Assembly (NCBI RefSeq): GCF_001401755.1
Contig: NZ_KQ474099.1
Location: forward strand, 313,926 to 377,925
From: Aquimarina longa SW024
Lineage (GTDB): Bacteria > Bacteroidota > Bacteroidia > Flavobacteriales > Flavobacteriaceae
Length of the DNA: 64,000 bases
Reading direction: 5' to 3'
This document shows positions 1 through 9,727 of this stretch, in pieces. Numbering within the stretch: the first letter of the stretch is position 1; each line of letters opens with the position of its first letter. Position numbers and translations under genes: made by a program. The notes under the pieces are model-generated. The model searched no databases. It was given only the letters and a program-made list of their open reading frames with translations, and had not been told where the DNA came from.

Positions 1-817
1 CTACCCCTCCATTAAGTTTAAAATCATCTCCTTTTCTAAAAGGGTTTCCTTTTTCCTCTGAGTATGTATCTAATTGTGTTACCAAAAATGGTTGAATTTC
101 TAATTGTTTTTGTGGTTCGATATTAATCAATCCGTGTAATTCTCCAAACTCACTAATAAATCCAGACGCATCTCTAGGTATACGCTGCCATACAGACCGT
201 TCGTCTTTACGAAAAAACATTCTACTCATCTGAAGTCCCCATATTTGCTCCTCTCTTTTCCCAAATTTCAATTGACTAAGTGGTATTTTAATTTCTGCTG
301 TCCACCCTTCATCATCAATAGCACTTGCCGCATACCATATCGGATTCCAACTACTATCCCAGTTGCCTCCATTTTGTGAAACAAACTCGTCTCCCTTAAC
401 ACCTGCTGCAGTAATTGTAAAAGAAAATCCTGTTCTTTTATCATGATATGTATCTAAAATCATTGTAATTCGATCTCCGGCAAAACCATCTCTCCTTGAC
501 AATCTATTTTCAATCTTATCAGGCTCTGTATCATAGCATCGATAAGCTACATATAAGTTTTTTTGATCATATCCGATCTTAAATTTAGTTTTTTGACTTG
601 GTGGAGTATTCTCATCAGGTTGACTTTCAATAAAACTCCCACTCCATTCCACCACGTCCCAACTAGGCTCATTAATCACTCCATCGATAATAGGTACATT
701 ATCCTTATCAAAAAGTTTTGTATTATAAATTCTTTTTTTTAGCACACTAATAGAATCTTGCGCTATAATCACAATAGGAAACAGAAAAAATACCAAAAAA
801 CCGGTATAATATCTCAT
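1..817 (-). CDS. DUF5916-like secreted protein with CBM9-like domain (C-terminus beyond the window)
   Basis: This reading frame starts at an ATG at 817 and runs off the left edge of the window, giving about 272 residues. The first 20 residues (MRYYTGFLVFFLFPIVIIAQ) form a signal peptide. After it comes a segment beginning PIIDGVINEPSWDVVEW, with FKIGYDQKNLYVAYRCYD further on. This is the usual opening of the carbohydrate-binding-module-9-like domain found in DUF5916 proteins of Bacteroidota, which continue into an outer-membrane beta-barrel. Only the N-terminal domain is visible, so the barrel is inferred from the family. It is transcribed away from rplM. Substrate and role are unknown. Confidence 0.85.
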   Translation of the reverse strand, partial: MRYYTGFLVFFLFPIVIIAQDSISVLKKRIYNTKLFDKDNVPIIDGVINEPSWDVVEWSGSFIESQPDENTPPSQKTKFKIGYDQKNLYVAYRCYDTEPDKIENRLSRRDGFAGDRITMILDTYHDKRTGFSFTITAAGVKGDEFVSQNGGNWDSSWNPIWYAASAIDDEGWTAEIKIPLSQLKFGKREEQIWGLQMSRMFFRKDERSVWQRIPRDASGFISEFGELHGLINIEPQKQLEIQPFLVTQLDTYSEEKGNPFRKGDDFKLNGGV

Positions 818-1173
818 AATATGTATGTTGAATGATTGATACACCTAAAATGATAGAAATTATTACAGTTTGTCACATATTATATGTTTTTTAGTAAAAA
901 ATTAACAAAAAAAACAATATTAGCAGGCAGTTAACACTGTATTTTTTTTTAAAATCACATAAACTATACATTAATATTATTAAATAAATTAAAATAGTGG
1001 TTATGCTCATTAATCAACTTTACTTTCATTATTAGTAAAAAAAATGTCTTAATCCTACAATTTGTTCGTAATTCTAAGAGAGGCATCATATAAATAGGCA
1101 AGTATGTTTCTCATAAACTTTAACATATCTGAAAACCAATGAGTCATACTTTAAAAATAATATCAATTACCTG
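818..1173. other. AT-rich intergenic region between divergent genes
   Basis: This stretch separates the DUF5916-like gene from the ribosomal operon. I see no coding region or stable hairpin in it. It should carry the promoter of the leftward gene, but no clear TAnnTTTG element is visible on that strand. Confidence 0.5.
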
Positions 1174-1204
1174 TTTGCTATATAAATATATAATTGTACA
1201 TTTG
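1174..1204 (+). promoter_or_regulatory. Promoter of the rplM-rpsI operon
   Basis: A TTTG at 1174-1177 and TACATTTG at 1197-1204 are spaced as in the Bacteroidota housekeeping promoter (-33 TTTG, -7 TAnnTTTG). The predicted transcript starts near 1211 and reaches the GTG start at 1258. Confidence 0.7.
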
Positions 1205-1257
1205 CACCCCTATTTTATATAGGAAAAGGAATGTTTAATTAGTAAAAAATAATTAGT

Positions 1258-1713
1258 GTGGACACATTAAGTTACAAAACAGTATCTGCTAATAAGGCTA
1301 CCGTTACAAAAGAATGGTTGCATGTAGATGCTGAAGGACAGACTTTAGGACGTCTTTCTTCTGTAGTTGCGATACTACTTAGAGGAAAGCGTAAACCTAA
1401 CTTTACCCCACACGTTGATTGCGGAGATAATGTTATCATTACCAATGCTGAAAAAATCAACTTAACAGGAAAAAAGTGGACTGATAAATCATATATCCGT
1501 CACACAGGCTATCCTGGAGGGCAAAGAAGTCTTACTGCTCAGGAATTGTATGACAAAAATCCAGAGCGTTTAATCGAAAAATCGGTAAAAGGAATGTTAC
1601 CTAAAAACAAATTAGGAGCAGCTTTATTCCGTAATTTAAAGGTATATGCAGGAGCAGAACATAATCAAGAAGCTCAGCAACCTAAAACTGTTAACTTAAA
1701 CGAATTTAAGTAA
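1258..1713 (+). CDS. rplM: 50S ribosomal protein L13
   Basis: L13 is a component of the large ribosomal subunit that binds 23S rRNA early in assembly. The 151-residue product has the family length and shows the conserved segments [28 protein letters not shown] and the C-terminal [21 protein letters not shown]. The start is GTG at 1258; no ATG lies in frame close by, and the length fits this choice. The stop codon shares one base with the ATG of rpsI, so the two are translationally coupled, the usual L13-S9 arrangement. Confidence 0.97.
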   Translation: MDTLSYKTVSANKATVTKEWLHVDAEGQTLGRLSSVVAILLRGKRKPNFTPHVDCGDNVIITNAEKINLTGKKWTDKSYIRHTGYPGGQRSLTAQELYDKNPERLIEKSVKGMLPKNKLGAALFRNLKVYAGAEHNQEAQQPKTVNLNEFK

Positions 1714-2099
1714 TGGAAGTTATTCACAAAATTGGTCGTAGAAAAACGGCTGTAGCTAGAATCTATCTTAAAGATGGTTCTGGAAAAATTACGGTTAACA
1801 AAAAAGATCTTGCTGACTATTTCCCAACTGCTACTTTACAGTACAAAGTAAACCAACCTTTAACTTTAACAAGTAATGAGGATAAATACGATGTAAATGT
1901 AAATGTTTATGGTGGAGGAATTACTGGTCAAGCAGAAGCTGTTCGTTTAGCAATATCAAGAGCGGTATGCGAATTAGACGAAGAAAACAGAACAATCCTT
2001 AAACCAGAAGGTTTGTTAACCAGAGATCCAAGAATGGTAGAGCGTAAGAAATTCGGTCAGAAGAAAGCTCGTAAGAAATTCCAGTTCTCTAAACGTTAA
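1713..2099 (+). CDS. rpsI: 30S ribosomal protein S9
   Basis: S9 is a small-subunit protein whose C-terminal tail reaches the P-site tRNA. The 128-residue sequence contains [20 protein letters not shown], the [20 protein letters not shown] core, and ends in the basic tail RKKFQFSKR, with the invariant Lys-Arg terminus. It overlaps rplM by one base and is its operon partner. Confidence 0.97.
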   Translation: MEVIHKIGRRKTAVARIYLKDGSGKITVNKKDLADYFPTATLQYKVNQPLTLTSNEDKYDVNVNVYGGGITGQAEAVRLAISRAVCELDEENRTILKPEGLLTRDPRMVERKKFGQKKARKKFQFSKR

Positions 2100-2231
2100 T
2101 TTATTAAAACAGTATTTGTTGTTACCTCAGTTTTTAGAGGGGTTAGTTTAGCATCTAAATGCCCAAGGTCATACATAAAGTAGCCACTTGAGCATTGCTA
2201 TAAATCCAACAGAACGTAAACTATTACAAAA
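2100..2231 (+). promoter_or_regulatory. Leader region upstream of rpsB, possible structured r-protein leader
   Basis: The 132 bases between rpsI and rpsB contain a short hairpin (CCTC-N8-GAGG at about 2125-2140) and a second small one (GCAT/ATGC) just downstream. It has a higher GC content than other spacers here and no promoter of the TAnnTTTG type. An S2-responsive mRNA leader is possible, but this is only inferred from position and weak folding. Confidence 0.3.
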
Positions 2232-3041
2232 ATGGCAAACAATATCGAAGTAAAAGAATTACTTGATGCAGGTGTACACTTTGGTCACCTAACAAGAAGA
2301 TGGGATCCAAATATGGCTCCGTACATCTATATGGAGCGTAATGGTATTCACATCATTAACTTATATAAAACTGCTGCAAAAATTGATGAAGCTAGTGAAG
2401 CTTTAAAGAAAATCGCAGCATCAGGAAGAAAAATCCTTTTTGTAGCTACAAAAAAACAAGCCAAAGAAATCGTTGCCGAAAAAGCAGCTAAAGCTAATCA
2501 ACCATACATCACAGAAAGATGGCCTGGTGGTATGTTAACTAACTTTGTTACTATTCGTAAAGCTGTAAAGAAAATGGCTGCAATTGATAGAATGAAGAAA
2601 GATGGTACTTTTAACACATTATCTAAGAAAGAACGTTTACAAGTAGACCGTTTAAGAGCTAAATTAGAAAAGAATTTAGGTTCTATCTCTGATATGACTC
2701 GTCTACCTGGAGCATTATTTGTTGTAGATATCACTCGCGAGCACATCGCAGTAAAAGAAGCTCAGAAATTAAACATTCCTATTTTTGCAATGGTTGATAC
2801 AAACTCTGACCCACGTCAGGTACAGTATGTAATTCCTGCAAATGATGATGCTTCTAAATCTATTGACAAAGTAATGACCTATGTTAGTGACGCTGTTATA
2901 GAAGGGCTAAACGAAAGAAAAGCCACAAAAGAGGCTCCTAAAAAAGAGGCTCCCGCAAAAACAGAAGCTCTTGCTGCGAAGACAGAAGCCAAAGCAGAAG
3001 CTCCAGTAGTAACAGAGGCTGCAAAGCAAGAAGAAGAATAA
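2232..3041 (+). CDS. rpsB: 30S ribosomal protein S2
   Basis: S2 is a late-assembling small-subunit protein that bridges head and body and helps recruit S1. The product has 269 residues, with the family start IEVKELLDAGVHFGHLTRRW, then RPGGMLTNF-type WPGGMLTNFVTIRKAV and FVVDITREHIAVKEAQ. The last 45 or so residues form a low-complexity Ala/Lys/Glu tail, common in Bacteroidota S2 and not part of the fold. It lies downstream of rplM-rpsI and upstream of tsf, the widely conserved order. Confidence 0.97.
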   Translation: MANNIEVKELLDAGVHFGHLTRRWDPNMAPYIYMERNGIHIINLYKTAAKIDEASEALKKIAASGRKILFVATKKQAKEIVAEKAAKANQPYITERWPGGMLTNFVTIRKAVKKMAAIDRMKKDGTFNTLSKKERLQVDRLRAKLEKNLGSISDMTRLPGALFVVDITREHIAVKEAQKLNIPIFAMVDTNSDPRQVQYVIPANDDASKSIDKVMTYVSDAVIEGLNERKATKEAPKKEAPAKTEALAAKTEAKAEAPVVTEAAKQEEE

Positions 3042-3120
3042 ACTGATTGATAATCACAATCTTTTAAAATTCGAAGTTAAGTATTGATCAATTAAGAGAA
3101 AACTTAACTTTAATATAAAA

Positions 3121-3149
3121 TTGACAAGTCGTTTGGTTCTTTACTTTTG
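3121..3149 (+). promoter_or_regulatory. Promoter of tsf
   Basis: TTG at 3121-3123 and TACTTTTG at 3142-3149 match the Bacteroidota -33/-7 pattern with an 18-base spacer. It lies in the 175-base gap between rpsB and tsf, so tsf can be transcribed separately from rpsB. Confidence 0.65.
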
Positions 3150-3216
3150 CAGTACTAACTAAGCGACTTATTTTTTATAAAAACAATATACATTTACACA
3201 TTAAATATTTAAAGAT

Positions 3217-4185
3217 ATGGCAAAGATTACAGCAGCCGAAGTAAGTAAATTGCGTAAGGCTACAGGTGCCGGAATGATGGACTGCAAAAAAGCACTTGTT
3301 GAAGCCGAAGGAGACTTTGACAAAGCAATCAAAATCCTTAGAGAAAAAGGACAAAAAATAGCTGATAAAAGAGCAGACAGAGAATCTTCTGAAGGTGCTG
3401 TTATTGCAAAAGTTAATAACGCCAAAAACAAAGGGATAATTGTTTCTCTTAATTGTGAAACTGACTTTGTTGGAAAAAATGATTCTTTCGTTTCTTTAGC
3501 AAAAGAATTAGCTGAAATAGCAATTAACGTTTCTTCTAAAGAAGATTTATTAACAGCTGATTTTAATGGTATGACTGTTCAGGAAAAACTTACTGAACAA
3601 ACCGGTGTTATTGGAGAAAAAATAGAGATTGGTGATTTTAAAGTACTAGAAGCTCCTTTTGTTGGATCTTATATTCATGGAAATAAAATTGGCGCTCTAA
3701 CTGGATTATCAACCCCTATAGACAATGCAGAAACTCTTGCAAAAGATATCTCTATGCAAGTAGCTTCTATGGGAGCAACCACACTTTCTTATAAAGATTT
3801 TGATGCAGAATTTGTTGCTTCAGAAACACAAGCAAGAATTGCTGCAATCGAAAAAGAAAACATAGAACTAGAAAGATTAGGGAAAACATTAAAAAATATC
3901 CCTCAATTCATCTCTAGATCTCAGTTATCTGAAGAAATACTTGCGCAGACAGAAGAAAACCTAAAAGCAGAACTTAAAGCTGAAGGGAAGCCTGAAAAAA
4001 TCTGGGACAAAATTCTTCCTGGAAAGTTAGAGCGATTTATTTCTGATAATACAACTCTAGATCAAGAACAATGTCTTCTTGACCAAAACTTTATCAAAGA
4101 CGAGAAGAAAAGTGTTGCCGAATACGTAAAGTCACTTGGCGACGTTGCTATTCTTAACTTCGAAAGAGTTTCTTTAGGACAATAA
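3217..4185 (+). CDS. tsf: Elongation factor Ts
   Basis: EF-Ts is the nucleotide exchange factor that recycles EF-Tu from its GDP form. The product has 322 residues. The N-terminal UBA-like domain (residues 1-55) shows VSKLRKATGAGMMDCKKAL. The exchange core contains CETDFVGKNDSF (about residues 79-90) and the C-terminal region has KIWDKILPGKLERFI. The length is that seen in Flavobacteriia. It has its own promoter and is followed by a terminator. Confidence 0.97.
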   Translation: MAKITAAEVSKLRKATGAGMMDCKKALVEAEGDFDKAIKILREKGQKIADKRADRESSEGAVIAKVNNAKNKGIIVSLNCETDFVGKNDSFVSLAKELAEIAINVSSKEDLLTADFNGMTVQEKLTEQTGVIGEKIEIGDFKVLEAPFVGSYIHGNKIGALTGLSTPIDNAETLAKDISMQVASMGATTLSYKDFDAEFVASETQARIAAIEKENIELERLGKTLKNIPQFISRSQLSEEILAQTEENLKAELKAEGKPEKIWDKILPGKLERFISDNTTLDQEQCLLDQNFIKDEKKSVAEYVKSLGDVAILNFERVSLGQ

Positions 4186-4225
4186 AATATATTTTTAGCA
4201 CACTTCAGTATGTGTTAAATAAAAC

Positions 4226-4261
4226 AAAGAACCATTTAAATATATTTAGATGGTTCTTTTT
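4226..4261 (+). terminator. Intrinsic terminator after tsf
   Basis: AAAGAACCAT at 4226-4235 pairs with ATGGTTCTTT at 4250-4259, and the stem is followed by a T run. It lies 40 bases after the tsf stop. Confidence 0.8.
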
Positions 4262-4360
4262 AGTTCATATAAAATAGAGATATATAAAAAACTATAGCAA
4301 TAAAAACTTTTTATAGGTAACATTTAAACATTTCATTATATAAATCAGTTAACCATAACA

Positions 4361-5299
4361 ATGAAAAGAATAACATCATTAATTACTTTACTGATATGCT
4401 TTAATACAACCAATGCTCAATCACCAATTAATGGAGTCTTAAGTCATACTAATTCATACCTTACTATAAACCCTTATAACAGTAATTATGACGATGGCTC
4501 ATTTACTCAAATATTTTATGATGAAAACAATAGGTTGATACATTTTTGGAATTCAAATAATGAAAAAACCTTTACTGGTTTAAAAGTTGAGAATCTTTTT
4601 TCAATTGGAAAAATAGCTATCAGACATACAACACCCATAGAATCATTATACATTTTATAGGAACCTTAGGTTTCCATGGCACAATATCCCTAATAATATA
4701 CCTAACGGCCACTTACCTCACTCTTAGTAATTAATTGTTAGTCTTACTATACAAAATAATCACTTTTATTAATCTTATCTAAAACACAAACAGCAATGTA
4801 TTTAGATAAAGACAGATCATTAAATTTAAGAAATGTTTTAAAATTTAAAGGAACTAAACCCGATAACACATCTAAAGACTACTGGAGGATCTAGCAGAAC
4901 AGCCGATCATGGACTGCAATTCCATTGAAATGAAAAAATTAAAGTCAATTAAAAAAAAATCAATTTACATTTGATGGATTAATAAAATCAAAAGAAATAA
5001 AACTAGCCCCAAGTGTTTAGTCTGACTTTGTTTTTAATGACAATTACAACTTGCCAACTCTTCGAGAAGTAGAGAACCATATTAAAGATAAGAGGCATTT
5101 AAAAGATATTCTTAATACCGAAGAGGTAAAAGAAAGTGGAATTTACCTTAGAGAAATGGATCCTAAATTACTTTAAAAAATAGAAGAATTAACACTCTAC
5201 ACTATTCAACAACAAAAAGAAATAGAAGAGTTAAAATCAGTAAATAAAAAGTTTCTCAAACTACAATCTAAGTTAAAAATCCTGGAATCTAAAAAATAA
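4361..5299 (+). pseudogene. Decayed flavobacterial repeat/tail-type secreted protein
   Basis: The first 99 codons are open (4361-4660). They begin with a signal peptide (MKRITSLITLLICFNTTNAQ) and a domain with FTQIFYDENNRLIHFWNS. The middle is eroded. A related frame resumes at 4798-4890 (YLDKDRSLNLRNVLKFKG). A third piece runs to 5299, with NYNLPTLREVENHIKDKRHL, GIYLREMDPKLL and KIEELTLYTIQQQKEIEEL. That is the typical C-terminus of large flavobacterial proteins ending in a coiled coil, resembling phage tail-fibre or endosialidase-chaperone tails. At least two in-frame stops interrupt the C-terminal piece: a TAG after PSV, and a TAA where a Gln codon is expected between LL and KIEEL. The 99-residue opening may still be translated but lacks its body. 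Confidence 0.75.
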
Positions 5300-5756
5300 A
5301 GAACTCGTAAAACTCATAGGTATATCACACTAGCATTCGAGATGCAATAACCTACACTACAACAATAAATCAAAAAAAAGACTACTCTCTAAGAGAGTAG
5401 TCTTTTATATTCACCTTCATTTTAAAATATTTTCTCTATATCCCCACCATGTTTTATAAATATTATAAATTCATTTAAGAGCTTACCCCATAATATAAAC
5501 CGACTCCCCAATCAGTTTATATAAATACTTAAAGTTTTTATATATTAAAAAACACACGAGTTCTATTTTAAAAATACTTCTTCTCCCATATTTTTCTTGT
5601 TTTCCTTGGGACAAACTTATAACATAATTCAACACCAATCAATAGTTCCATCAGGGGAAAACAACCCTTTTTTTTACCAAAATCTAAAAATTTCGGTATC
5701 TAACTCAAAAAAACAAGCTTTATAATCTAAAGTATTTCTTAAATTAAGAATATCAT
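5300..5756. other. Intergenic region upstream of pyrH
   Basis: Apart from one terminator hairpin near its left end, this AT-rich stretch of about 450 bases contains no coding region that I can support. Confidence 0.5.
5373..5407. terminator. Bidirectional intrinsic terminator
   Basis: The stem GACTACTCTCT at 5380-5390 pairs with AGAGAGTAGTC at 5392-5402. An A run precedes it and a T run follows, so it can act on both strands. It sits downstream of the decayed gene. Confidence 0.8.
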
Positions 5757-5764
5757 TATATTTG
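5757..5764 (+). promoter_or_regulatory. -7 element of the pyrH promoter
   Basis: TATATTTG at 5757-5764 matches TAnnTTTG and is followed by GCACC. This places transcription start close to 5771, only about 15 bases before the pyrH ATG. No convincing -33 TTG is visible. Confidence 0.6.
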
Positions 5765-5784
5765 CACCACAGTTAAATCTCACA

Positions 5785-6492
5785 ATGAAATATAAAAGAA
5801 TATTACTTAAACTATCAGGCGAAGCTTTAATGGGTGATCGTCAATATGGAATTGACCCTAAAAGATTAGCAGAGTACGCACATGAGATTAAGCAAATTGC
5901 TGAAAAAGATGTAGAAATAGCCATTGTAATTGGAGGAGGTAATATTTTTAGAGGTGTTGCCGGAGCTAGCAAAGGGATGGATCGAGTACAGGCTGACCAT
6001 ATGGGAATGCTCGCTACAGTGATTAATGGATTAGCGCTACAAAGTGCCTTAGAAGATGCTGAAATACCAACTCGATTACAATCTGCGGTAAAAATAAACG
6101 AAGTTGCAGAACCTTTTATACGTCGAAGAGCAATACGCCATCTTGAAAAAGGAAGAGTTGTAATTTTTGGAGGAGGTACAGGAAATCCTTATTTCACTAC
6201 AGATTCTGCAGCGGTACTTAGAGCTATAGAAATCAATGCTGATGTTATATTAAAAGGTACTAGAGTAGATGGAATCTATACTTCTGATCCAGAAAAAAAT
6301 GCAGATGCTACAAAATTTGATTTCATATCATTTGATGATGTATTACGTAAAGGATTAAAAGTAATGGATACAACCGCATTTACATTAAGTCAAGAAAATG
6401 AATTACCAATAGTTGTTTTTGATATGAATAAATCCGGAAACCTACTGAAAGTAGTTTCTGGTGAAGCCATTGGTACTCAAGTAAACCTTTAA
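5785..6492 (+). CDS. pyrH: Uridylate kinase (UMP kinase)
   Basis: PyrH phosphorylates UMP to UDP with ATP in pyrimidine nucleotide synthesis; the bacterial enzyme belongs to the amino-acid-kinase fold and is a hexamer. The 235-residue product shows KLSGEALMG at the start, the GGGNIFRG loop (about residues 50-57), [14 protein letters not shown], and the ATP-site segment [17 protein letters not shown]. It is followed by frr after 48 bases, a conserved pairing in bacteria. Confidence 0.97.
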   Translation: MKYKRILLKLSGEALMGDRQYGIDPKRLAEYAHEIKQIAEKDVEIAIVIGGGNIFRGVAGASKGMDRVQADHMGMLATVINGLALQSALEDAEIPTRLQSAVKINEVAEPFIRRRAIRHLEKGRVVIFGGGTGNPYFTTDSAAVLRAIEINADVILKGTRVDGIYTSDPEKNADATKFDFISFDDVLRKGLKVMDTTAFTLSQENELPIVVFDMNKSGNLLKVVSGEAIGTQVNL

Positions 6493-6540
6493 TCATATTG
6501 GCTTATTTTTTGATTAGTCAAAAGAAAAAGAATTAAAATA

Positions 6541-7104
6541 ATGAACGAGGAAGTAAATTTTATTATCGATTCGACAAAAGAGTCAATGCAAGCTGCAATT
6601 GCTCATTTAGAAAAAAAATTATTAAATATTAGAGCAGGTAAAGCATCTCCAGCAATGCTAGGAGGTGTAATGGTTAGTTATTATGGATCCCCTACTCCAT
6701 TAAATCAAGTGGGCAATGTAAGTACTCCTGATGCAAGAACCATTACTATCCAGCCTTTTGAAAAATCTCTAATTCCTGAGATTGAAAAAGGTATTCAGAT
6801 CGCAAATCTAGGTTTCAATCCTATGAACAACGGAGAAAGCGTTATCATCAGCGTCCCTCCACTTACAGAAGAACGTCGTAGAGATCTTGCAAAACAAGCT
6901 AAATCTGAAGCAGAAGACTCTAAAGTAGGTGTACGTAACGATCGTAAAAATGCAAATAGCGAGATTAAAAAATTAGAAAAAGACGGATTGTCAGAAGATT
7001 TAGCAAAAAATACTGAGGTAGATATTCAAGAATTAACAAATGCATATATCAAAAAAATTGATGAAATGCTTACTATAAAAGAAAAAGAAATTATGACGGT
7101 TTAA
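6541..7104 (+). CDS. frr: Ribosome recycling factor
   Basis: RRF works with EF-G to split the post-termination ribosome. The product is 187 residues, the family length, and shows LLNIRAGKASPAMLGGVMV, the hinge region, and PPLTEERRRDLAKQAKSEAE in the long three-helix bundle. It is downstream of pyrH, probably on the same transcript, and is followed by a strong terminator. Confidence 0.97.
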   Translation: MNEEVNFIIDSTKESMQAAIAHLEKKLLNIRAGKASPAMLGGVMVSYYGSPTPLNQVGNVSTPDARTITIQPFEKSLIPEIEKGIQIANLGFNPMNNGESVIISVPPLTEERRRDLAKQAKSEAEDSKVGVRNDRKNANSEIKKLEKDGLSEDLAKNTEVDIQELTNAYIKKIDEMLTIKEKEIMTV

Positions 7105-7131
7105 TAGTACCCGGCATACGTTAATTATACT

Positions 7132-7161
7132 AAAGCGTTTCTGATAAAGAAACGCTTTTTT
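7132..7161 (+). terminator. Intrinsic terminator after frr
   Basis: AAAGCGTTTC at 7132-7141 pairs with GAAACGCTTT at 7149-7158, followed by a run of T. Confidence 0.85.
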
Positions 7162-7192
7162 GTATCTTCGTTTTTTGAACCTATCCGGTATA

Positions 7193-9643
7193 ATGCAAAA
7201 CATTTTTTTCTGTCTATTAGTTTTTACACACACTCTCTTAATTTCTCAAATTAATATCAGTGGTATTGTTATTGATAAAAACTCTAATCTTCCTTTACCT
7301 TTTGCTACAGTAAAATCTAACAATTCTTCATATGCTTTAACCTCTATCAAGGGAGAGTTTGTTATGCATACTAACATTTACCCAGTTAATTTAACGATAA
7401 GCTATCTGGGATATCACACAGAAACCATTCTAATTACATCTAAGGATTCAAAAAAAATTAAGGTTCAGCTTCGTATTAAAGAAGAAAATCTAGATCTCAT
7501 AAAATTGAATACACGCGAAAATATTGCTGTTAAAATTATTAAGGAAGCAATACGGCAAAAAAATAAAAACAATCCTAATAAATCTTTAACAGGTTTTAGT
7601 TACAAAAGTTACAACAAACTAAAAATTACAGAGGATAATCAGGCAAAACTAAATACTCTTGACACTACTAATACCGAAATGGAGCACTTGTTCAACAAAA
7701 CACACTCTTTTTTATCTGAAAAAATTAGTCTACACAAGTTTAAAAAAAATATTGAAGAAAAAGAAACGGTTTTAGCGACTAGAATGACAGGTTTCAAAGA
7801 ACCTGTATATAGTGTATTAGGCATAAAAATACAATCTGGATCCCCTTATAATCAAGATTATACTATTTTTAATAATAAATATATAGGTCCTTTATCAGAT
7901 AATGCGATTAGAAACTATTATTATAAAATATTGGATACGATACAAGGCAAACGACCTGCTTTTGTTGTTCTTTTTCAACCTCGTAAATCTAAAAATTTTG
8001 CAAGCTTAGAAGGGATGTTATATTTAGACACAAAAACATTAGCCGTCCAAAAAGCCGTTATCGAATTACGAGGAGAACTCAATGTGATAGCAACTCATGA
8101 TTTTAAATATTTTCCTAAAAAAGAGATTTGGTTTCCTATAAAACAAGAAATTGCAATAAGACCTGGTACAGGAAGACAAAAAGTAAGTCTTTTTGGTGGA
8201 CAAATTTCAGTAGGAAGACTAGATAACAATAAGAAGAAGAAAAAAAAGCTAACGAAAACTAATGATTTTCTAATTTCTACTTCTGACTTATTTGATATCA
8301 AATTAGAAATCCCACAAAGCATCAAACAAAAACAAGCTACTATTCAAATTGATCCTCAAGCAAATAACAGATCTAATTCATACTGGAACAAATACAGAAC
8401 TAGTACTATTACCAAAAAAGATTCGAAATCATTTAAAGTAGTAGATAGTATCGTAAAAGCACAAAAAATAGAACGGAAAATTGATGTAATACAAAGTTTT
8501 AATATAGGATACTACCCCGCTAATTTTTTCAATTTTGACCTCACTTATCCTATAAAATATAATAACTATGAAGCATTGCGATTAGGATTAGGTGGAACAA
8601 CAAATACTAAACTCTCCAATAGGTTTAGATTAGGAGGATATGTAGCTTATGGGTTTAGAGATTCAAAATTTAAATATGGTTTAAATGGAGGAGTACTGTT
8701 AAACAGAAAATCAAATTCATGGTTAAACTTCAATTATACTAAAGATATTAAAGAGGTTGGAAGTTTTTTTTACCTCACAGATAGAAGGGTTTATTCTTTA
8801 TTTGAACCACGTCTGGTTAATATCAATTTTTATTACAAGCATAAAACATGGGCCGCCAGTTTACAACAACAAATATTTCCCAAATTAATATCTGAAACTC
8901 AGTTTTCAATAAGTAATATCGCTCAAACCGATAGTTATAGATACCTAAACAGAGGTAATTTATTATCGACATACAAAACAGCAGAAGCTACAATAGCATT
9001 ACGATGGAGCCCATTTAGTAAATTCTTAAAAACACCTACTTATTATAAAGAAATCAATGAAGGGTATCCAAAGATAACGGCTCAGTATACTCAAGGTTTT
9101 AAAGGGATATTTAACAGCAACTTTTCTTATCAAAAAATAGGGTTAAAGGTAGCATACATTATCAATCGAATTAATCAATCCAAAACAAGTGTCTTATTTG
9201 AGGCTGATATAGCCAATGGTAATGTCCCTCTTACCCACCTATATCACGCCTATCCTAATGCTCCTACAAAAGAAACAATACTTCAGCGATTCTCTGTCGC
9301 TGGCAGAAGAACTTTTGAAACTATGTTTTTTGGTGAGTTTTTTAGTAACCAACTTGCAACTCTTCAAATTAAACATAGTATAAAACCTATAAAAATAACC
9401 AATTGGTTTAAACCAGAGCTTGTTTTTATAAGTCGCTATGCTATTGGAGACATTAGCAATCTAGAGAATCATAAAGGAGTTGATTTTACATCGTTACAAC
9501 AAGGGTATCAAGAATCCGGTCTTGAAATCAATAAGCTATTTGCGGGTTTCGGTCTCAGTTTTGCATACCGCTATGGTGCATATCACTTACCTGTATTCCA
9601 AGATAATATTTCGCTGAAGTTCACTTTTTATTTAAAACTGTAG
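7193..9643 (+). CDS. DUF5686 family outer-membrane protein with carboxypeptidase-regulatory-like domain
   Basis: The product has 816 residues from the ATG at 7193. A longer frame from 7160 would begin inside the frr terminator, so it is not used. A signal peptide covers residues 1-19 (ending LLISQ). Residues 20-95 form a CarboxypepD_reg-like beta-sandwich (INISGIVIDKNSNLPLPFAT, LTISYLGYHTETIL), as also found in TonB-dependent receptors. The rest matches the DUF5686 pattern, with a basic loop of Lys around residue 350 and an aromatic-rich C-terminal half ending in FTFYLKL, consistent with an outer-membrane barrel. The function of DUF5686 is not established. A TATCTTCG at 7163-7170 is a possible -7 element. 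Confidence 0.85.
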   Translation: MQNIFFCLLVFTHTLLISQINISGIVIDKNSNLPLPFATVKSNNSSYALTSIKGEFVMHTNIYPVNLTISYLGYHTETILITSKDSKKIKVQLRIKEENLDLIKLNTRENIAVKIIKEAIRQKNKNNPNKSLTGFSYKSYNKLKITEDNQAKLNTLDTTNTEMEHLFNKTHSFLSEKISLHKFKKNIEEKETVLATRMTGFKEPVYSVLGIKIQSGSPYNQDYTIFNNKYIGPLSDNAIRNYYYKILDTIQGKRPAFVVLFQPRKSKNFASLEGMLYLDTKTLAVQKAVIELRGELNVIATHDFKYFPKKEIWFPIKQEIAIRPGTGRQKVSLFGGQISVGRLDNNKKKKKKLTKTNDFLISTSDLFDIKLEIPQSIKQKQATIQIDPQANNRSNSYWNKYRTSTITKKDSKSFKVVDSIVKAQKIERKIDVIQSFNIGYYPANFFNFDLTYPIKYNNYEALRLGLGGTTNTKLSNRFRLGGYVAYGFRDSKFKYGLNGGVLLNRKSNSWLNFNYTKDIKEVGSFFYLTDRRVYSLFEPRLVNINFYYKHKTWAASLQQQIFPKLISETQFSISNIAQTDSYRYLNRGNLLSTYKTAEATIALRWSPFSKFLKTPTYYKEINEGYPKITAQYTQGFKGIFNSNFSYQKIGLKVAYIINRINQSKTSVLFEADIANGNVPLTHLYHAYPNAPTKETILQRFSVAGRRTFETMFFGEFFSNQLATLQIKHSIKPIKITNWFKPELVFISRYAIGDISNLENHKGVDFTSLQQGYQESGLEINKLFAGFGLSFAYRYGAYHLPVFQDNISLKFTFYLKL

Positions 9644-9702
9644 GTATTTGATAATAAATCATTTTCTTTATCAAAATTCATAAATAATATTCTTCCAATT
9701 CT

Positions 9703-9710
9703 TACATTTG
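9703..9710 (+). promoter_or_regulatory. -7 element upstream of the RND-type exporter
   Basis: TACATTTG at 9703-9710 fits TAnnTTTG and is followed by CAAC. The start codon is at 9728, so the leader is very short. No clear -33 TTG is seen. Confidence 0.55.
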
Positions 9711-9727
9711 CAACAGGAAAATAAAGA

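Noticed and set aside
7160..7192. Extra 11 codons before the DUF5686 start
   Set aside because: They would begin at a TTG inside the frr terminator, and the signal peptide starts properly at the ATG at 7193.
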